DNA from: GCA-016699835 sp964543905
GTDB taxonomy: Bacteria > Planctomycetota > Phycisphaerae > Phycisphaerales > UBA1924
Assembly: GCA_964543905.1 (NCBI GenBank)
Contig: CAZIZO010000003.1
Span: forward strand, 1 to 64,000
Direction: 5' to 3'
DNA length: 64,000 bases
Shown here piece after piece: positions 42,145-51,934 of this stretch (within the stretch, counting starts at the first letter, position 1; every line of letters begins with the position of its first letter). The translations under genes and the position numbers were made by a program. Below the pieces are notes generated by a model. It was given only the letters and a program-made list of their open reading frames with translations, was not told the origin of the DNA and ran no database searches.

Positions 42145-42708
42145 TCACTCGGGCAACTGGACCGGAGGTTCGGTCGTCGCGGGCTTCGCGGGTGCTGGGG
42201 CGGGCTTCGGCTCGGGGGGGACGACCTTGGGCGCCGTCGGGGCGGCTTCGACCTTCTTCGCCGGCTCCGCCTTCGGTGCGTCCATGACCGTCACCCCGCG
42301 CGGCACGGGCGCGGCGGGGGCCTCCGCCACCACAAACTCGGGGCCCTTGCGCAACGTCATGTCCATCCGACGGGCGGTGTACGGTGGGACGCTCATCGCG
42401 TTGTCGAGCGTGCCCCATGCCGTCCCCGCCGGCATGAGTCGCCACTTCATCGTGTCCCACCCGCGCGATTCCGCGCGCTCGTCATCCATGAACCGCACCA
42501 CCAGTTGCTGCCCGACCGGAATCTCGCACGTCCACAGTTTCTCACTCGTGCGCGTGTCCACCAGCGTCATGGTCTTTGGCTCGTGCGACGTGCTGATGTA
42601 CGTGAACGTGTCGTTCGACCGCCCCTGCCCGTGCGGGTGGTATCCCGCCGTGCAGCCCATGAGGCACGTTCCGGCGGCGAGGGCGAGCGCGACGTTCATC
42701 ATTCGCAT
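42145..42708 (-). CDS. Hypothetical lipoprotein
   Basis: A 187-residue protein. ATG 42708 is preferred over 42714 because GGAGA lies 6 bases before it. The signal peptide ends in a lipobox, AAGTCLMGC, predicting lipidation at the Cys. The middle part is a small beta domain (TMTLVDTRTSEKLWTCEIPV). The last 50 residues are Pro/Ala/Lys-rich (PKAEPAKKVEAAPTAPKVV), as in cell-wall-spanning linkers. Family not recognised. Confidence 0.75.
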   Translation of the reverse strand: MRMMNVALALAAGTCLMGCTAGYHPHGQGRSNDTFTYISTSHEPKTMTLVDTRTSEKLWTCEIPVGQQLVVRFMDDERAESRGWDTMKWRLMPAGTAWGTLDNAMSVPPYTARRMDMTLRKGPEFVVAEAPAAPVPRGVTVMDAPKAEPAKKVEAAPTAPKVVPPEPKPAPAPAKPATTEPPVQLPE

Positions 42709-42869
42709 AGACATTCTCCGTAGATGAGACCGGGTGCCGTGGCTCCAAAGGTACGCCCTTCCGGGGGATGTCGTTCACGGAGCCCACCCAACTCTATCGG
42801 CCTGTCGAGCCCTGGGCACCCAGCATGCACGCCTCCCGTGGTTCGCGGCGGCGATCCCTACCCTCCATC

Positions 42870-43385
42870 ATGCCCGGGTTCTCTCCTGATTCCCTTCGTA
42901 TCGGTCATGGGTATGACCTGCACCGGCTTGAGCCGCGTCCGCCGGAGGGCCAGGGTCGCCCGCTCATCTTGGGGGGGGTCCACCTTGCGCACGACGCGGG
43001 GCCCATCAGCCACTCCGATGGCGATGCCCTCTTCCACGCGATCACGGATGCCGTCTTGGGAGCGCTCAACCACCCGGACATCGGCCAACTCTTCCCCGAT
43101 TCTGATCCGCGCCATGAATCTCAGGACTCCAGCGTCTTTCTCATGGAAGCCGCGCGTCGGCTGCGCATGACGGGGTGGTACGTCGTCAATCTGGACGCGA
43201 CGGTCATCCTGGAAACGCCCAAACTGTCACCCCATAAAGAGGCCATGCGAGCCAACATCGCTCGAGCGCTGGGGGTCACCGTCGATCGCATCAACGTGAA
43301 GGGCAAGACCCACGAGCGCGTCGATGCCGTGGGCGAAGGCCGGGCCGTGGAGGTCCACGCGGTCGTGCTCCTCGCGCGAACCTGA
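42870..43385 (+). CDS. ispF: 2-C-methyl-D-erythritol 2,4-cyclodiphosphate synthase
   Basis: IspF cyclises CDP-methylerythritol 2-phosphate in the MEP route to isoprenoids. From ATG 42870 the protein has 171 residues, the family length; the frame also opens at 42768, which would add 34 unlikely residues. Motifs: RIGHGYDLHRL with the metal-binding Asp and His, LILGGVHL, HSDGDALFHAITDAVLGAL with the third metal His, DIGQLFPDSDP, and VNVKGKTHE-like INVKGKTHERVDAVG at the C-terminus. No ispD is adjacent. Confidence 0.95.
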   Translation: MPGFSPDSLRIGHGYDLHRLEPRPPEGQGRPLILGGVHLAHDAGPISHSDGDALFHAITDAVLGALNHPDIGQLFPDSDPRHESQDSSVFLMEAARRLRMTGWYVVNLDATVILETPKLSPHKEAMRANIARALGVTVDRINVKGKTHERVDAVGEGRAVEVHAVVLLART

Positions 43386-43460
43386 TCGGGGCGGCAGGCC
43401 TGGGGCCTCGTCTGATCGGGATGGGTAGCCAGTTCGAGTTGGCGCGACGCATGGTTGGTC

Positions 43461-43751
43461 ATGTCGTCGATCGGTGCTTCCATCCTCGCTGTACTCGGCG
43501 CCCTCGTCGGGCTGTGCGCCTCTGGGCTGATGCTGATCCTGCTGGTGGCCAGTTCGCCCAACAGCACACCCCAGCAATGGGCGCAGATTCGAGGGTGGAT
43601 GATCGCCGTGATGGCCGTCGCGCTGTTCGGGCTTGGTGGCGCGGTCTGGGGCCTGATCGTCAAGCGTCCTTGGGTGGCGGCCGGAGCAGGCTTGGCACCC
43701 GCCGTCTTCAGCCTGACGGCGTTCGTCGTCATTCTGCGCTCGCAGCGCTAG
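43461..43751 (+). CDS. Small membrane protein
   Basis: A 96-residue protein from ATG 43461 with three hydrophobic helices (SILAVLGALVGLCASGLMLI, MIAVMAVALFGLGGAVWGLI, AGAGLAPAVFSLTAFVVIL). No family recognised. Its stop codon overlaps that of the opposing SDR gene within GCTAGC. Confidence 0.65.
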   Translation: MSSIGASILAVLGALVGLCASGLMLILLVASSPNSTPQQWAQIRGWMIAVMAVALFGLGGAVWGLIVKRPWVAAGAGLAPAVFSLTAFVVILRSQR

Positions 43752-44557
43752 CCACGCTTCTTCGCCAAGTGCCGGCGGAGGATGAAGTCGGCGAGCCCGG
43801 GGAAGGTCGTCCCCGCGCCAAAGACGAACCGGGCAGCGAGGCTGGGCCAGACTTCGCCGGGTCCGCCGCGCGCGAGACAGCGCACGATCGTGTTCGCCAC
43901 GTGCTCCGCGGTCTGCTTGAGCCCCTTGGGCGTCTCGGCGAATCGCGTGTTCCCGCTCTTCTCCCGGACGACCTGCGAGAACTCCGTCGTCGTGCCGATC
44001 GGATGCACCGTCGTCACGCGGACCCCGGTGCCCTCCAACTCCAGTCGCATCGCACGTCCGACGTGGTCCTGTGCCGCCTTGGTCGCGGTGTAGGCGGCGA
44101 GATACGGCACGCCCGACTTCGCGACGCAACTTGTGCAGATGAGCACGTGCCCGCGCTTCGAGGCGAGCATGTGGTTGAGCGCTGGACGGATGGTCCAGAG
44201 TGTGCCGTAGAAGTTCGTCTCGAAGATCGCCCTCCAGTCTTCGTCCGTGATCTCGTGCGCTCGCCCCTCGATGCCGTAGCCCGCGTTGGCGAAGACGGAG
44301 TAGATCGAACCAAACTCGGCCACGGTCCGATGCACGAGCGCGGCACAGTCTTCGGGCTTGGTCACGTCGCACGCGACCGCCACCGCCCGCCCGCCCGACG
44401 CGGTGATGCCTCGGACCAGGTCCGCCAGTCGGTCCATGCGTCGCGCCGCGAGCGCCACCGGCATGCCGGCCCGCGCGCACGCCACCGCCGTGGCGGCGCC
44501 GATGCCGCTGCTCGCGCCCGTGATCGCGATGGGGAGACCATGAAGATCGATGGGCAC
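43748..44557 (-). CDS. Short-chain dehydrogenase/reductase (SDR)
   Basis: A 269-residue classical SDR, an NAD(P)-dependent oxidoreductase of unknown substrate. The nucleotide-binding motif is ITGASSGIGAATAVA, followed by the structural VFANAGYGIEG. The active site has Tyr and Lys in AAYTATKAAQDH, with the serine in ICTSCVAKSG. The GTG start (44557) comes 3 bases after the stop of the entericidin-like gene, so the two are probably co-translated. The C-terminal PGLADFILRRHLAKKRG is basic and may touch the membrane. The stop overlaps that of the convergent membrane-protein gene. Confidence 0.88.
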   Translation of the reverse strand: MPIDLHGLPIAITGASSGIGAATAVACARAGMPVALAARRMDRLADLVRGITASGGRAVAVACDVTKPEDCAALVHRTVAEFGSIYSVFANAGYGIEGRAHEITDEDWRAIFETNFYGTLWTIRPALNHMLASKRGHVLICTSCVAKSGVPYLAAYTATKAAQDHVGRAMRLELEGTGVRVTTVHPIGTTTEFSQVVREKSGNTRFAETPKGLKQTAEHVANTIVRCLARGGPGEVWPSLAARFVFGAGTTFPGLADFILRRHLAKKRG

Positions 44558-44560
44558 GCG

Positions 44561-44710
44561 TTACTTGCCCTTGATCGCGTCTTCGGTCGCTTGGCTCGCG
44601 TTCTGCAAATCCTTGCCGGCGCCCTTGACCGTCTCGCACCCGCTGGACGCGGCGAGCGCCGCCGCCGCCAGGACCGCCGTGACCACCGCCATCTTGACCT
44701 TTTTGGACAT
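44561..44710 (-). CDS. Entericidin-like small lipoprotein
   Basis: A 49-residue protein from ATG 44710: MSKKVKMAVVTAVLAAAALA, then a lipobox SSGC followed by ETVKGAGKDLQNASQATEDA. This matches the entericidin A/B family of small membrane lipoproteins, some linked to stress-induced lysis. It lies directly ahead of the SDR gene. Confidence 0.85.
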   Translation of the reverse strand: MSKKVKMAVVTAVLAAAALAASSGCETVKGAGKDLQNASQATEDAIKGK

Positions 44711-44830
44711 GCGTGAGTTCTCCGGATCGATGTTCGAAACAAGGGTAGGCAAGGCGTCTCCCAACTCGCCGACGCCGATCGGCGCGGATGGAACCCCGCG
44801 CAGGGGTGACCTTCCGTCCGCGCGATGTGT

Positions 44831-46069
44831 TCAGAGGTCCTGCTCCGCATACTCGAACGATCGCCGCGTGGGCATGGAGCCGCGTCGGATCGAGATGCCG
44901 AAGATCAGCCCCGTCATCATCCACGCCGTCACCATGCTCGACCCGCCGTAACTGACAAAGGGCAGGGTGACGCCGATGATGGGCACGATTCCGAGGTTCA
45001 TCCCGACGTTGACGAAGACCTGCGCGACGATGAACGCGCAGCAGCCGACGATGACCAGGCGCGCAAAGGGTTCGCGGATGGTCGCCGCCACGGCGAGCGC
45101 CGAGACGACCCACGCCGCGTACATCCCCAGCAGCACCAGCATCCCGAAGAGCCCGAATCGATTGCCCAGCACGGCAAAGATCATGTCGTTGTGCCGCTCG
45201 GGCAATCGGCTGAAGTGCACGAGCGCTCGCGACTTCGACTCCTCGATGCCGTCGAACTGCCCCGCACCGATCAGCCGCTGCGCCGTCAGGCTCTGCATGT
45301 TGATGTCCTGATCGCCCGAGGTGTCGCCCTGGATCTGCTGGAGGAGCCCGACGATGCGTTGCTTCTGGTGTGGCTTGAGCATCGGGTAGGTCAAGGGCGC
45401 CGCGAGCGCCGCCACGAACACGATGATCCCCAGATGTCGTAGTTTGGCGCCCGCCGCCACCAGCACCGCGAACAGCGTCGGGACGAACAACCCCGCCGTG
45501 CCGAGGTCCGGCTCGAGCGTGATGAGTCCCATCGGCACCGCCGTCAGGATCGCCGGGGGCACCAGCCCCCACAGCGTCCGATGGGTCTTGCTGTACCGCA
45601 TGTACCAAGCCAGCACCAGCACATAGGCGACCTTCGCGACCTCGCCCGGTTGCAACTCAAACGGTCCAAGGTCGATCCAACCGCGTGCGCCGTTGCGCGG
45701 CCGAACGATCGACGTGGGCACGAACGGCAGCAGCACAAAGATCAGGAGTCCGACCGCGAGCGCAAGGAAGACCCAACTGAGTTGCCCGAGCAGGCGATAA
45801 CTGGGCAGCGCCACCACCACACCCGCGCCGAGCCCGATGCCCACGAGAACCAACTGCTTCATCGCCATCGGGTGGAGCGTCCCGGCCGTCGCCTCAAGTT
45901 CCCGGGCCACATCGATCCCATACACCCCGATCGCACAAAGGGCCAGCGACGCGAGCACCACCACCCACGCCGCGCCCGCGCCAACGAGCGCGCGAGCACC
46001 CCGCTCCAGCATCGGGAGCGTCCGTCCGGGCGAGGTGTTCGTCGAGATCCAGCCCATCGCTTGTCCCAT
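44831..46069 (-). CDS. rodA: Rod shape-determining peptidoglycan glycosyltransferase RodA
   Basis: RodA is the SEDS-family glycan polymerase of the elongasome and works with PBP2. The protein has about 412 residues and ten hydrophobic helices. Signatures: NGARGWIDLGPFELQPGEVA, ITLEPDLGTAGLFVP (with the essential Asp), HNDMIFAVLGNRFGLFG and the C-terminal GVTLPFVSYGGSSMVT. ATG 46069 follows the stop of the PBP2 gene by 9 bases; a GTG at 46072 is possible. The tight spacing indicates an operon and the functional RodA-PBP2 pair. Confidence 0.95.
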   Translation of the reverse strand: MGQAMGWISTNTSPGRTLPMLERGARALVGAGAAWVVVLASLALCAIGVYGIDVARELEATAGTLHPMAMKQLVLVGIGLGAGVVVALPSYRLLGQLSWVFLALAVGLLIFVLLPFVPTSIVRPRNGARGWIDLGPFELQPGEVAKVAYVLVLAWYMRYSKTHRTLWGLVPPAILTAVPMGLITLEPDLGTAGLFVPTLFAVLVAAGAKLRHLGIIVFVAALAAPLTYPMLKPHQKQRIVGLLQQIQGDTSGDQDINMQSLTAQRLIGAGQFDGIEESKSRALVHFSRLPERHNDMIFAVLGNRFGLFGMLVLLGMYAAWVVSALAVAATIREPFARLVIVGCCAFIVAQVFVNVGMNLGIVPIIGVTLPFVSYGGSSMVTAWMMTGLIFGISIRRGSMPTRRSFEYAEQDL

Positions 46070-46078
46070 CACCGTCCG

Positions 46079-48556
46079 CTAGAGGTAGCCTTCCGCGATC
46101 AAGGCGTGCACGATCTGGTTGCAGATCGGCCCCGACACCTTTCCACCGCTCCCGCCAAAGTCGATCACCACCGCGATCACGTACTTCGGTCGATCCCGTC
46201 CGACCATCACCACGAACCACGAGTGATCGCCCTCCTCCAAGATCCTCCCCCGCCGCGGCGGGTCTCGTTCTTCACCATCCAGGTCTCGCGGGTCTTGCTC
46301 CCGTCCCGGCGAGCGATCCACGATGGGCGAGGCCGTCGCCGTTCCCGTCTTCCCCCACACCTTGACGCCCGCGGCGTTGAAGATCGGTTCACGCTTCCCG
46401 GCCTCCCCGATGGTGAGATGGTGCCCCGTCCCGCGTTCGTCGTTGACCGACATCCACAGCCCGCGCTTCGCCATCTCGACTCCGGCCGGATCGAGCCCCA
46501 GGTCCACCGGCTCTCCCCGCGGCGCGCTGGCCAGCACTCTCGGACGCACACGCACGCCATCCCGCGCCAGCGTGGCATACGCGTCCGCCGCATGCAGCGG
46601 CGTCCACGACACCGGTCCCTGCCCGATCCCCATCTGGATCGCGTCCCCCAACGTCAGGCCCTTGCCCGTGCGATCCTGTCCCAGACGACCGGCGAACTCG
46701 TGCCCGATCCCCAGCCCGTACTCCTCTCCCACCCCGAACGATCGGAACGACTCTCGAATGCCCGTCACCCCGAGCCGCTGCCCCAGCGTAAAAAAGAAGA
46801 TGTTGCACGAGCACATCACCGCCTCGTCCCCGTCCGGGCTGTGCCCGAGTTGATCGTTGTGCGTGCTCTTGAAGCGCTTGTAGTACCAGCATCGATACAT
46901 GTTCGGCTGGTTCGGGAGCAGGTGCCCCGTGCACTCGATGCCACGCCCCATCGCGTAGTTGCCGCGCGTGATCGCCTCGCTCAGCAGCATCGCCTTCACG
47001 ATCGATCCCGGCTGGTACGACTTGTCGATGCACCGGTTCAGCGTCGGCGTGCTCACCAGCAACTCCGGATGGGCGCGCGTGTCGAACAGCGTGTCCGGCT
47101 GCTCCCGCAGTTGCCTCCTCGTGAATGTCGGCGTCGAAACCATCGCCAGGACTTCCGCCGTGTCGATGTCCAGCACGACCGCGGCGCCATACAGCGGCGT
47201 GCCCAGGGGCTGCGTCTCGCTGTGCTGCCCGTGCCACTCCTGCACCGTCGCGAGCCCGAGTTCGGGCGACATGATCGCCTGCACGCGGGCCTGCAGCATC
47301 GCGTCGATCGTGAGATGAACGTCCCGCCCGGGCTCGGGCGCCAGCGTCACCTGCTCGTCCGTATCCACGCGCCGCGACAGCAATCCGCGCAGGCCCCGAA
47401 GTGTGTTCTCCTGGGAGAGTTCCACCCCCGAATCTCCCACCCGATCCCCGTCCCGATACTCGCCGCGATCCACGGGCACGCCGCCCGATTCGAGAATCGC
47501 CCGCGACGCATACCCCGGGTTCGCCTGCAAATACGCCGCGCGGCGATCACTGTCCCCGGGCGAAACCTCGCCCGTCCGCTCGTGACGAGTCGTCCCAAAG
47601 ATCCGGTCCCGTACTCGACCAAGGATGTGGCACGCCACACCCTCGGCGAGGATCTCCTTGGTCGCCTCCGATCGCAACGGCCCGGGCATCGTCGACAGGT
47701 CGATCTGCACAGGAACGCTCTCGAGTGGATATTCCCGATCGCCCGAATCCACGACTTCGACCCCCGGGAGCAGCGGGACCAGATCGCCCTGGCGAAGCGA
47801 CGGCTCCTCGAATGCGTACGAGCGCGACGCCACCTCGTCCCCATTCCCGATCTCCACTTCCTGGTCCAGGAGCGATTGAACCCCGAACGCCACGTCGTCA
47901 CTCAAGCGGGGCAGCAGCGTGTGCGGGGCGGCCTGCTCCGCGATGGGGCGCGTCGCCGCCTTCTCGATCTGGGCCGCGATCTTCGCCGTGATCTCTTCAC
48001 CTCGGCCCTTGTACTCATCTTCCGCCTTGATTCGCCTCATCGTGACGATGTGCTCGAACTTCGACGTGATGTCCGCGATCACCGCGTCCCGGGCGTTGTC
48101 CAGCGCCGCTCGCGTCGTGCCCGTTCGCTCCGCCAAGAGATTCCACGCCCGCTCCAGGTGTGCCTGATACAACGACAGTCGTTCCGCGATCAGGGACTCT
48201 CGCTCATCGGGCGAGAGATCGAGCCAGCGATGCCCCGCGCTCCGGCGTGCGGCCTGCGCCGCCGACGTGCGCGCCCAGTCGCCCGTGATGACGCGATAAT
48301 CCACCCGCAGGTCATAACTCGGTCGGTCCTTGGCCAGCACGCGCCCTTTGCGATCCAGGATGCTCCCGCGATACGTCGGCAGCCACACGCGACGAAGCAG
48401 CCGTGCCTCCACTTCATCTCGCAGTTCTACCCCCCGTCCCAGCGTGAGTCGGCTTGCCTGCAGCGCCAGGACTCCCAGTGCCGCAAGCGAAAGCCCGCCC
48501 AGCAGGAGCATCCGCCGGTGGAACATGCTCGGGATGATCCTTTCGACAATCGCCAT
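46079..48556 (-). CDS. mrdA: Penicillin-binding protein 2 (peptidoglycan transpeptidase)
   Basis: The transpeptidase partner of RodA in cell elongation, 825 residues. An N-terminal anchor helix (MLLLGGLSLAALGVLALQA) is followed by the PBP2 pedestal with RGSILDRKGRVLA. The acyl-serine motif is QPGSIVKAM (Ser near 517), the second motif is CSCNIFFFTLGQRLG (near 583) and the third is KTGTA (near 737). All three catalytic motifs are intact. The protein is longer than E. coli PBP2 (633), mostly through a charged region around residues 130-230 and a stretch rich in Arg/Asp/Glu near residue 760. It is the first gene of the mrdA-rodA pair. Confidence 0.94.
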   Translation of the reverse strand: MAIVERIIPSMFHRRMLLLGGLSLAALGVLALQASRLTLGRGVELRDEVEARLLRRVWLPTYRGSILDRKGRVLAKDRPSYDLRVDYRVITGDWARTSAAQAARRSAGHRWLDLSPDERESLIAERLSLYQAHLERAWNLLAERTGTTRAALDNARDAVIADITSKFEHIVTMRRIKAEDEYKGRGEEITAKIAAQIEKAATRPIAEQAAPHTLLPRLSDDVAFGVQSLLDQEVEIGNGDEVASRSYAFEEPSLRQGDLVPLLPGVEVVDSGDREYPLESVPVQIDLSTMPGPLRSEATKEILAEGVACHILGRVRDRIFGTTRHERTGEVSPGDSDRRAAYLQANPGYASRAILESGGVPVDRGEYRDGDRVGDSGVELSQENTLRGLRGLLSRRVDTDEQVTLAPEPGRDVHLTIDAMLQARVQAIMSPELGLATVQEWHGQHSETQPLGTPLYGAAVVLDIDTAEVLAMVSTPTFTRRQLREQPDTLFDTRAHPELLVSTPTLNRCIDKSYQPGSIVKAMLLSEAITRGNYAMGRGIECTGHLLPNQPNMYRCWYYKRFKSTHNDQLGHSPDGDEAVMCSCNIFFFTLGQRLGVTGIRESFRSFGVGEEYGLGIGHEFAGRLGQDRTGKGLTLGDAIQMGIGQGPVSWTPLHAADAYATLARDGVRVRPRVLASAPRGEPVDLGLDPAGVEMAKRGLWMSVNDERGTGHHLTIGEAGKREPIFNAAGVKVWGKTGTATASPIVDRSPGREQDPRDLDGEERDPPRRGRILEEGDHSWFVVMVGRDRPKYVIAVVIDFGGSGGKVSGPICNQIVHALIAEGYL

Positions 48557-48694
48557 CGCCCGGCCCGCAGTCCATGCTCGCCCTCGGGATGCGCGTGCGG
48601 CTTCCTACCGCATCGGAATCGCACGCCAAGAGTAGCCGGAACCGCCCGCACTCGCTCGGCGACCATACCGATCGACCCGGCGGCCCTCCGGACG

Positions 48695-49546
48695 TTATCG
48701 ACGCTTGTCCCGCGTGATCTGCGCGTACGCGTTGTGGCTATGGATCGACTCGAAGTTCTCCGAGTTGATCGAGAACCACGAGATCCGGTCGTTCGCCTCG
48801 AGCGCCACCGCCAAATCGCGCACGATGTCCTCGACGAACTTCGGGTTGTCAAAGGCCGCTTCCGTCACATACTTCTCGTCCGGGCGCTTGAGCACCGCGT
48901 ACACCGGGCACGAGGCCGCCTCTTCAAGGAGTTTCACCAACTCCTCGATCCACATGTTGCCCTTGAATCGAACCTTCGCCTCGATGCGGCAGCGCTGGTT
49001 GTGCGCCCCGTACGCGCTGATCTCCTTGGAGCAGGGGCACAGGCTCGTCGCCGGCGCGGACACCCCCATCACGAAGTCCGTGGCTCCGTTCGCCGTGCAT
49101 TCAAAGGTCACCCGATAGTCCATCAGCCCGGGCATCTTGGACACCGGGGCCAACTTCCGGATGAAGTACGTGAACGACGCTTCGAAGTGCGCCGTCTCCG
49201 CGTTCAACTTCTTGCAGATCGCCCTGGTGATCTCTGGAATTCGATCGGGCGTGATCGGATCGCTGGTCTGCTCATTGAGCACCTCCAGAAAGCGGCTCAT
49301 GTGCGTCCCCTTCTGGTAGTGGGGGAGGCCCACGTACATGTTCACGCTCGCGACCGTCGTCTGCTCGCCGCCGTCGGGCGTGCGAAGACGGATCGGATAC
49401 GTCACGTCCTTCACGCCCACCCGGTCGATCGCCACCTGGCGTTCATCACTCGTCGATTGCACATCGGGCATCGCCGACGCCCTTGGCTTCTTGGGGAGTG
49501 GCTCGACTTCGGCGGGTTTTCGAGTGTTGGCTCGGCGTGCGGGCAT
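48695..49546 (-). CDS. folE2: GTP cyclohydrolase FolE2 (type IB)
   Basis: FolE2 converts GTP to dihydroneopterin triphosphate, the first step of folate and of some queuosine routes. From ATG 49546 the protein has 283 residues. Signatures: VNMYVGLPHYQKGTHMSRF, the metal-binding Cys region SLCPCSKEISAYGAHNQR and EDIVRDLAVAL near the end. The motif Cys and the Glu/His residues typical of type IB are present. The N-terminal 30 residues are basic and unstructured. FolE2 works with metals other than zinc and in some bacteria is controlled by Zur; I see no obvious Zur site. Confidence 0.94.
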   Translation of the reverse strand: MPARRANTRKPAEVEPLPKKPRASAMPDVQSTSDERQVAIDRVGVKDVTYPIRLRTPDGGEQTTVASVNMYVGLPHYQKGTHMSRFLEVLNEQTSDPITPDRIPEITRAICKKLNAETAHFEASFTYFIRKLAPVSKMPGLMDYRVTFECTANGATDFVMGVSAPATSLCPCSKEISAYGAHNQRCRIEAKVRFKGNMWIEELVKLLEEAASCPVYAVLKRPDEKYVTEAAFDNPKFVEDIVRDLAVALEANDRISWFSINSENFESIHSHNAYAQITRDKRR

Positions 49547-49751
49547 CTCAGGTTCGCTCTTAGTCCAGATTATGGTCGCTCCCACCGGCACTCACCGCTG
49601 GAGCAAATCATAGGTTTGCTGGGTGTTCCACACGGGAGGCGGTGACGTCCGCCATGTCCGGCGGCTGTTCGGCGGGTTCCCGCAGAGTCCACCCACCCCA
49701 TGCGTTCGAGGTCTTTGATGCCGCGGATTCGTGATCGTTTCGCAAGCCGCC

Positions 49752-50609
49752 TCAGGCGGTCGCGGGCTGTGGATGCCGATCCAGCATCGACGCGGCCCAC
49801 CCTAACCCAATCGGGATTCCCAGAAACCCACCCGCGAGCCAATCGAACGAGATCGGACGTGCCAGCGTCAGCATCTTGCCCGCCTGCGCGTCCTCCAAGA
49901 TGCGAGCCCCGCTCAGCATCTGCGCCGCCAGCGGCCCCAGAGTCGCCACGACCGCGAGCGCCATCATCGCGGTGACCAGGCTCGGCCGGCACGCAAACAA
50001 CGTCGCGATCACCTGCGACGCGCCGCCCGCGGCAATGCCCGCACAGATCGCCGCAAAGACCGCCTGTCCCTTGAGCGGCACGGCCGCCACCAGCCACCCC
50101 GCCACGCTTGCCGCCAGCGCCGCGGCACCCACGATCGCTCCCAGGCTCGGCGCCCACTTCCTCGATTCGTCGCGGGTCGCGAGCAGCACGCCCTCCGGGT
50201 GATCCTTCTTCCCGAGAGACTGCAACAAGGCCGCCGTGCCCACGCCCAGCGTCGTGACGATCAGACCTTCGATCGCGAGCACGAGCAGCGGGCCGCCGCC
50301 GTTCGCAACCCGCAGAATCTCCTCCGTCGTACCCAGCCGCCAGGCTCCCCAGACAAACATGAGCCCCGTTACCAGCACGCCCGTGTCGCGGCTGAACACC
50401 ATCGCGCCGACCAATCCCACAATCCCCGCCGCCAGCATCATCAGAAGCCCGCGCACCAACCCCGAGACGGGTGACGCGCCCGAAAGCAGCGATGCGGCGT
50501 GACCTCCGTCCGTGTCTCGCAGTCCCCCCAGGAGAACGCCGGAGATCATCGGGCCCAGACCAAACAGCACGAACAGAATGAACGTCCAACGAATGGCGGC
50601 CTGTCGCAT
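49752..50609 (-). CDS. Polytopic membrane protein, function unknown
   Basis: A 285-residue protein from ATG 50609 with about eight hydrophobic helices (ISGVLLGG, LLMMLAAGIVGLVGAMVF, LVLAIEGLIVTTLGVG, IVGAAALAASVAGWLVAAV and others). A charged cytoplasmic loop (KKDHPEGVLLATRDESRKWA) lies near residue 155. I recognise no family. The roughly 205 bases between it and folE2 show no further gene. Confidence 0.7.
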   Translation of the reverse strand: MRQAAIRWTFILFVLFGLGPMISGVLLGGLRDTDGGHAASLLSGASPVSGLVRGLLMMLAAGIVGLVGAMVFSRDTGVLVTGLMFVWGAWRLGTTEEILRVANGGGPLLVLAIEGLIVTTLGVGTAALLQSLGKKDHPEGVLLATRDESRKWAPSLGAIVGAAALAASVAGWLVAAVPLKGQAVFAAICAGIAAGGASQVIATLFACRPSLVTAMMALAVVATLGPLAAQMLSGARILEDAQAGKMLTLARPISFDWLAGGFLGIPIGLGWAASMLDRHPQPATA

Positions 50610-50785
50610 GGGCACATCATCGGGCGAGTTCGCGCGGGAAGCAACCCCGACCCCCCCAAATTTCGACGCCCGTTCCGAACGCTTTTGCACGCCGCTCCAG
50701 CGCCATCGCCCGCTGGGCTTACTAGGCTCATCGTCCCGACGTCGGTGGATTACCCTCCGGTGTCTTGACGCCGACGCGATCGATC

Positions 50786-51934
50786 ATGACGTCATCACTC
50801 CCGAAACAGTCCAGTCACGTCTTTCATCCCGGCCCGTGGAGTGGGTTGGTCTGGCCTCGTCTGTTCCAGACGCTCTCCCTCGCGCTCCGCCCTGGGCGCG
50901 TCCTGCTCGGGTTCGTCCTCATCCTTGCACTCTGGGCCGCCGCCGCACTCCCCTCCATGTGGCTTCCCGATCGGCCCACGCCCGCGCACCGTGCCGCGGA
51001 ACTGGGAGCCCCGGTCGTTGAACGTCTCCCGGAGGCGATCACGCGCCTCGATCTCCTGTCCGCTTCCGAGGCCTTGCGGTACCTCGTCCTCGATCTGCCC
51101 GCCATCGTCGTGGTCGAGCAACCCGCAAGCGCGGCGGCGTCCGTGGCCCTCGGCTTGGTCGTGTGGGCATTCTTCGGAGGTGCCATCGCCCGTTCGGCCG
51201 CGACCGAGTTTGCCATCCGCCATCGCCTGTCCTCCCGCAGTTCCGTTGCGTTCTCGTTCTCCAAAGTGCGATCCACCTCGGCCACGCTCGCCTTGCCCAT
51301 CCTCACCGTGGGCCTCCTTGCCGGGCTTCTGCACATCATCGGCCTCTCGGCGTCCGCCTCACCGATCGTCGGTGGCGCGGTCGCGGTCGGCTTCGTCCTC
51401 GTCCTCGTTCTGGCGCTCGTCGCTGTTCTGTTGGTGCTCGGCTACGTCCTGGGGTTCCCGCTCCTCGTCGCCGCCGTCGTCTGCGAAGGAACCGACGCCA
51501 TCGACGCCCTCCAGCGGACCTTTGCGTATGTTTTGGGTCGCCCGGTACGACTCGTGCTCTATTCCGCGGTTTTCTACGCCCAGTTGCTGCTGCTCGCGAT
51601 CGTCTGCTCCGCCCTCGCGGCGGCGACCGTCTCGTTCGCCATGCGCTGGGTGCTGTCCCCGGAAACGTCCGGCCATGTCGCCCACGTCCCGTCCTCTGCG
51701 CGGGTCTTCCAGGCCGCGTGGATGGCCTTGTTCTTCGCTCTCGCGGGTGGGGTTGTCCTCAGTTTCTTCCACACCGGCTCCGCCGTGCTCTATCTTCTGC
51801 TGCGACAGGCCAACGACGGGCAAGACCCCGCCGACCTCTGGCAGCCCGGACACGCCAAATCCGCACGCGAGCGCCTGGCGCGGGCCCACGCGGACTCCGA
51901 CGCCAGTAGCGAGGCTGATGATGCAGACGCCTGA
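50786..51934 (+). CDS. Polytopic membrane protein, function unknown
   Basis: A 382-residue protein from ATG 50786 with six or seven hydrophobic segments, for example VLLGFVLILALWAAAALPSM and VAVGFVLVLVLALVAVLLVL. The central PLLVAAVVCEGTDAIDALQR resembles the 'DA..RS..Y' segment of uncharacterised permease-like planctomycete proteins. The tail is acidic. It overlaps the next small gene by 17 bases, so a short operon of three genes (to 52510) is likely. Confidence 0.72.
   Translation: MTSSLPKQSSHVFHPGPWSGLVWPRLFQTLSLALRPGRVLLGFVLILALWAAAALPSMWLPDRPTPAHRAAELGAPVVERLPEAITRLDLLSASEALRYLVLDLPAIVVVEQPASAAASVALGLVVWAFFGGAIARSAATEFAIRHRLSSRSSVAFSFSKVRSTSATLALPILTVGLLAGLLHIIGLSASASPIVGGAVAVGFVLVLVLALVAVLLVLGYVLGFPLLVAAVVCEGTDAIDALQRTFAYVLGRPVRLVLYSAVFYAQLLLLAIVCSALAAATVSFAMRWVLSPETSGHVAHVPSSARVFQAAWMALFFALAGGVVLSFFHTGSAVLYLLLRQANDGQDPADLWQPGHAKSARERLARAHADSDASSEADDADA

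Noticed and set aside
43227..45608. Minus-strand open frame of 793 codons
   Set aside because: It overlaps the SDR, entericidin-like and rodA genes in another frame on the same strand and lacks any domain pattern.
45581..49645. Plus-strand open frame of 1354 codons
   Set aside because: It runs antisense through rodA, mrdA and folE2, all of which have intact motifs; composition is His/Arg/Pro-rich, typical of an antisense frame.
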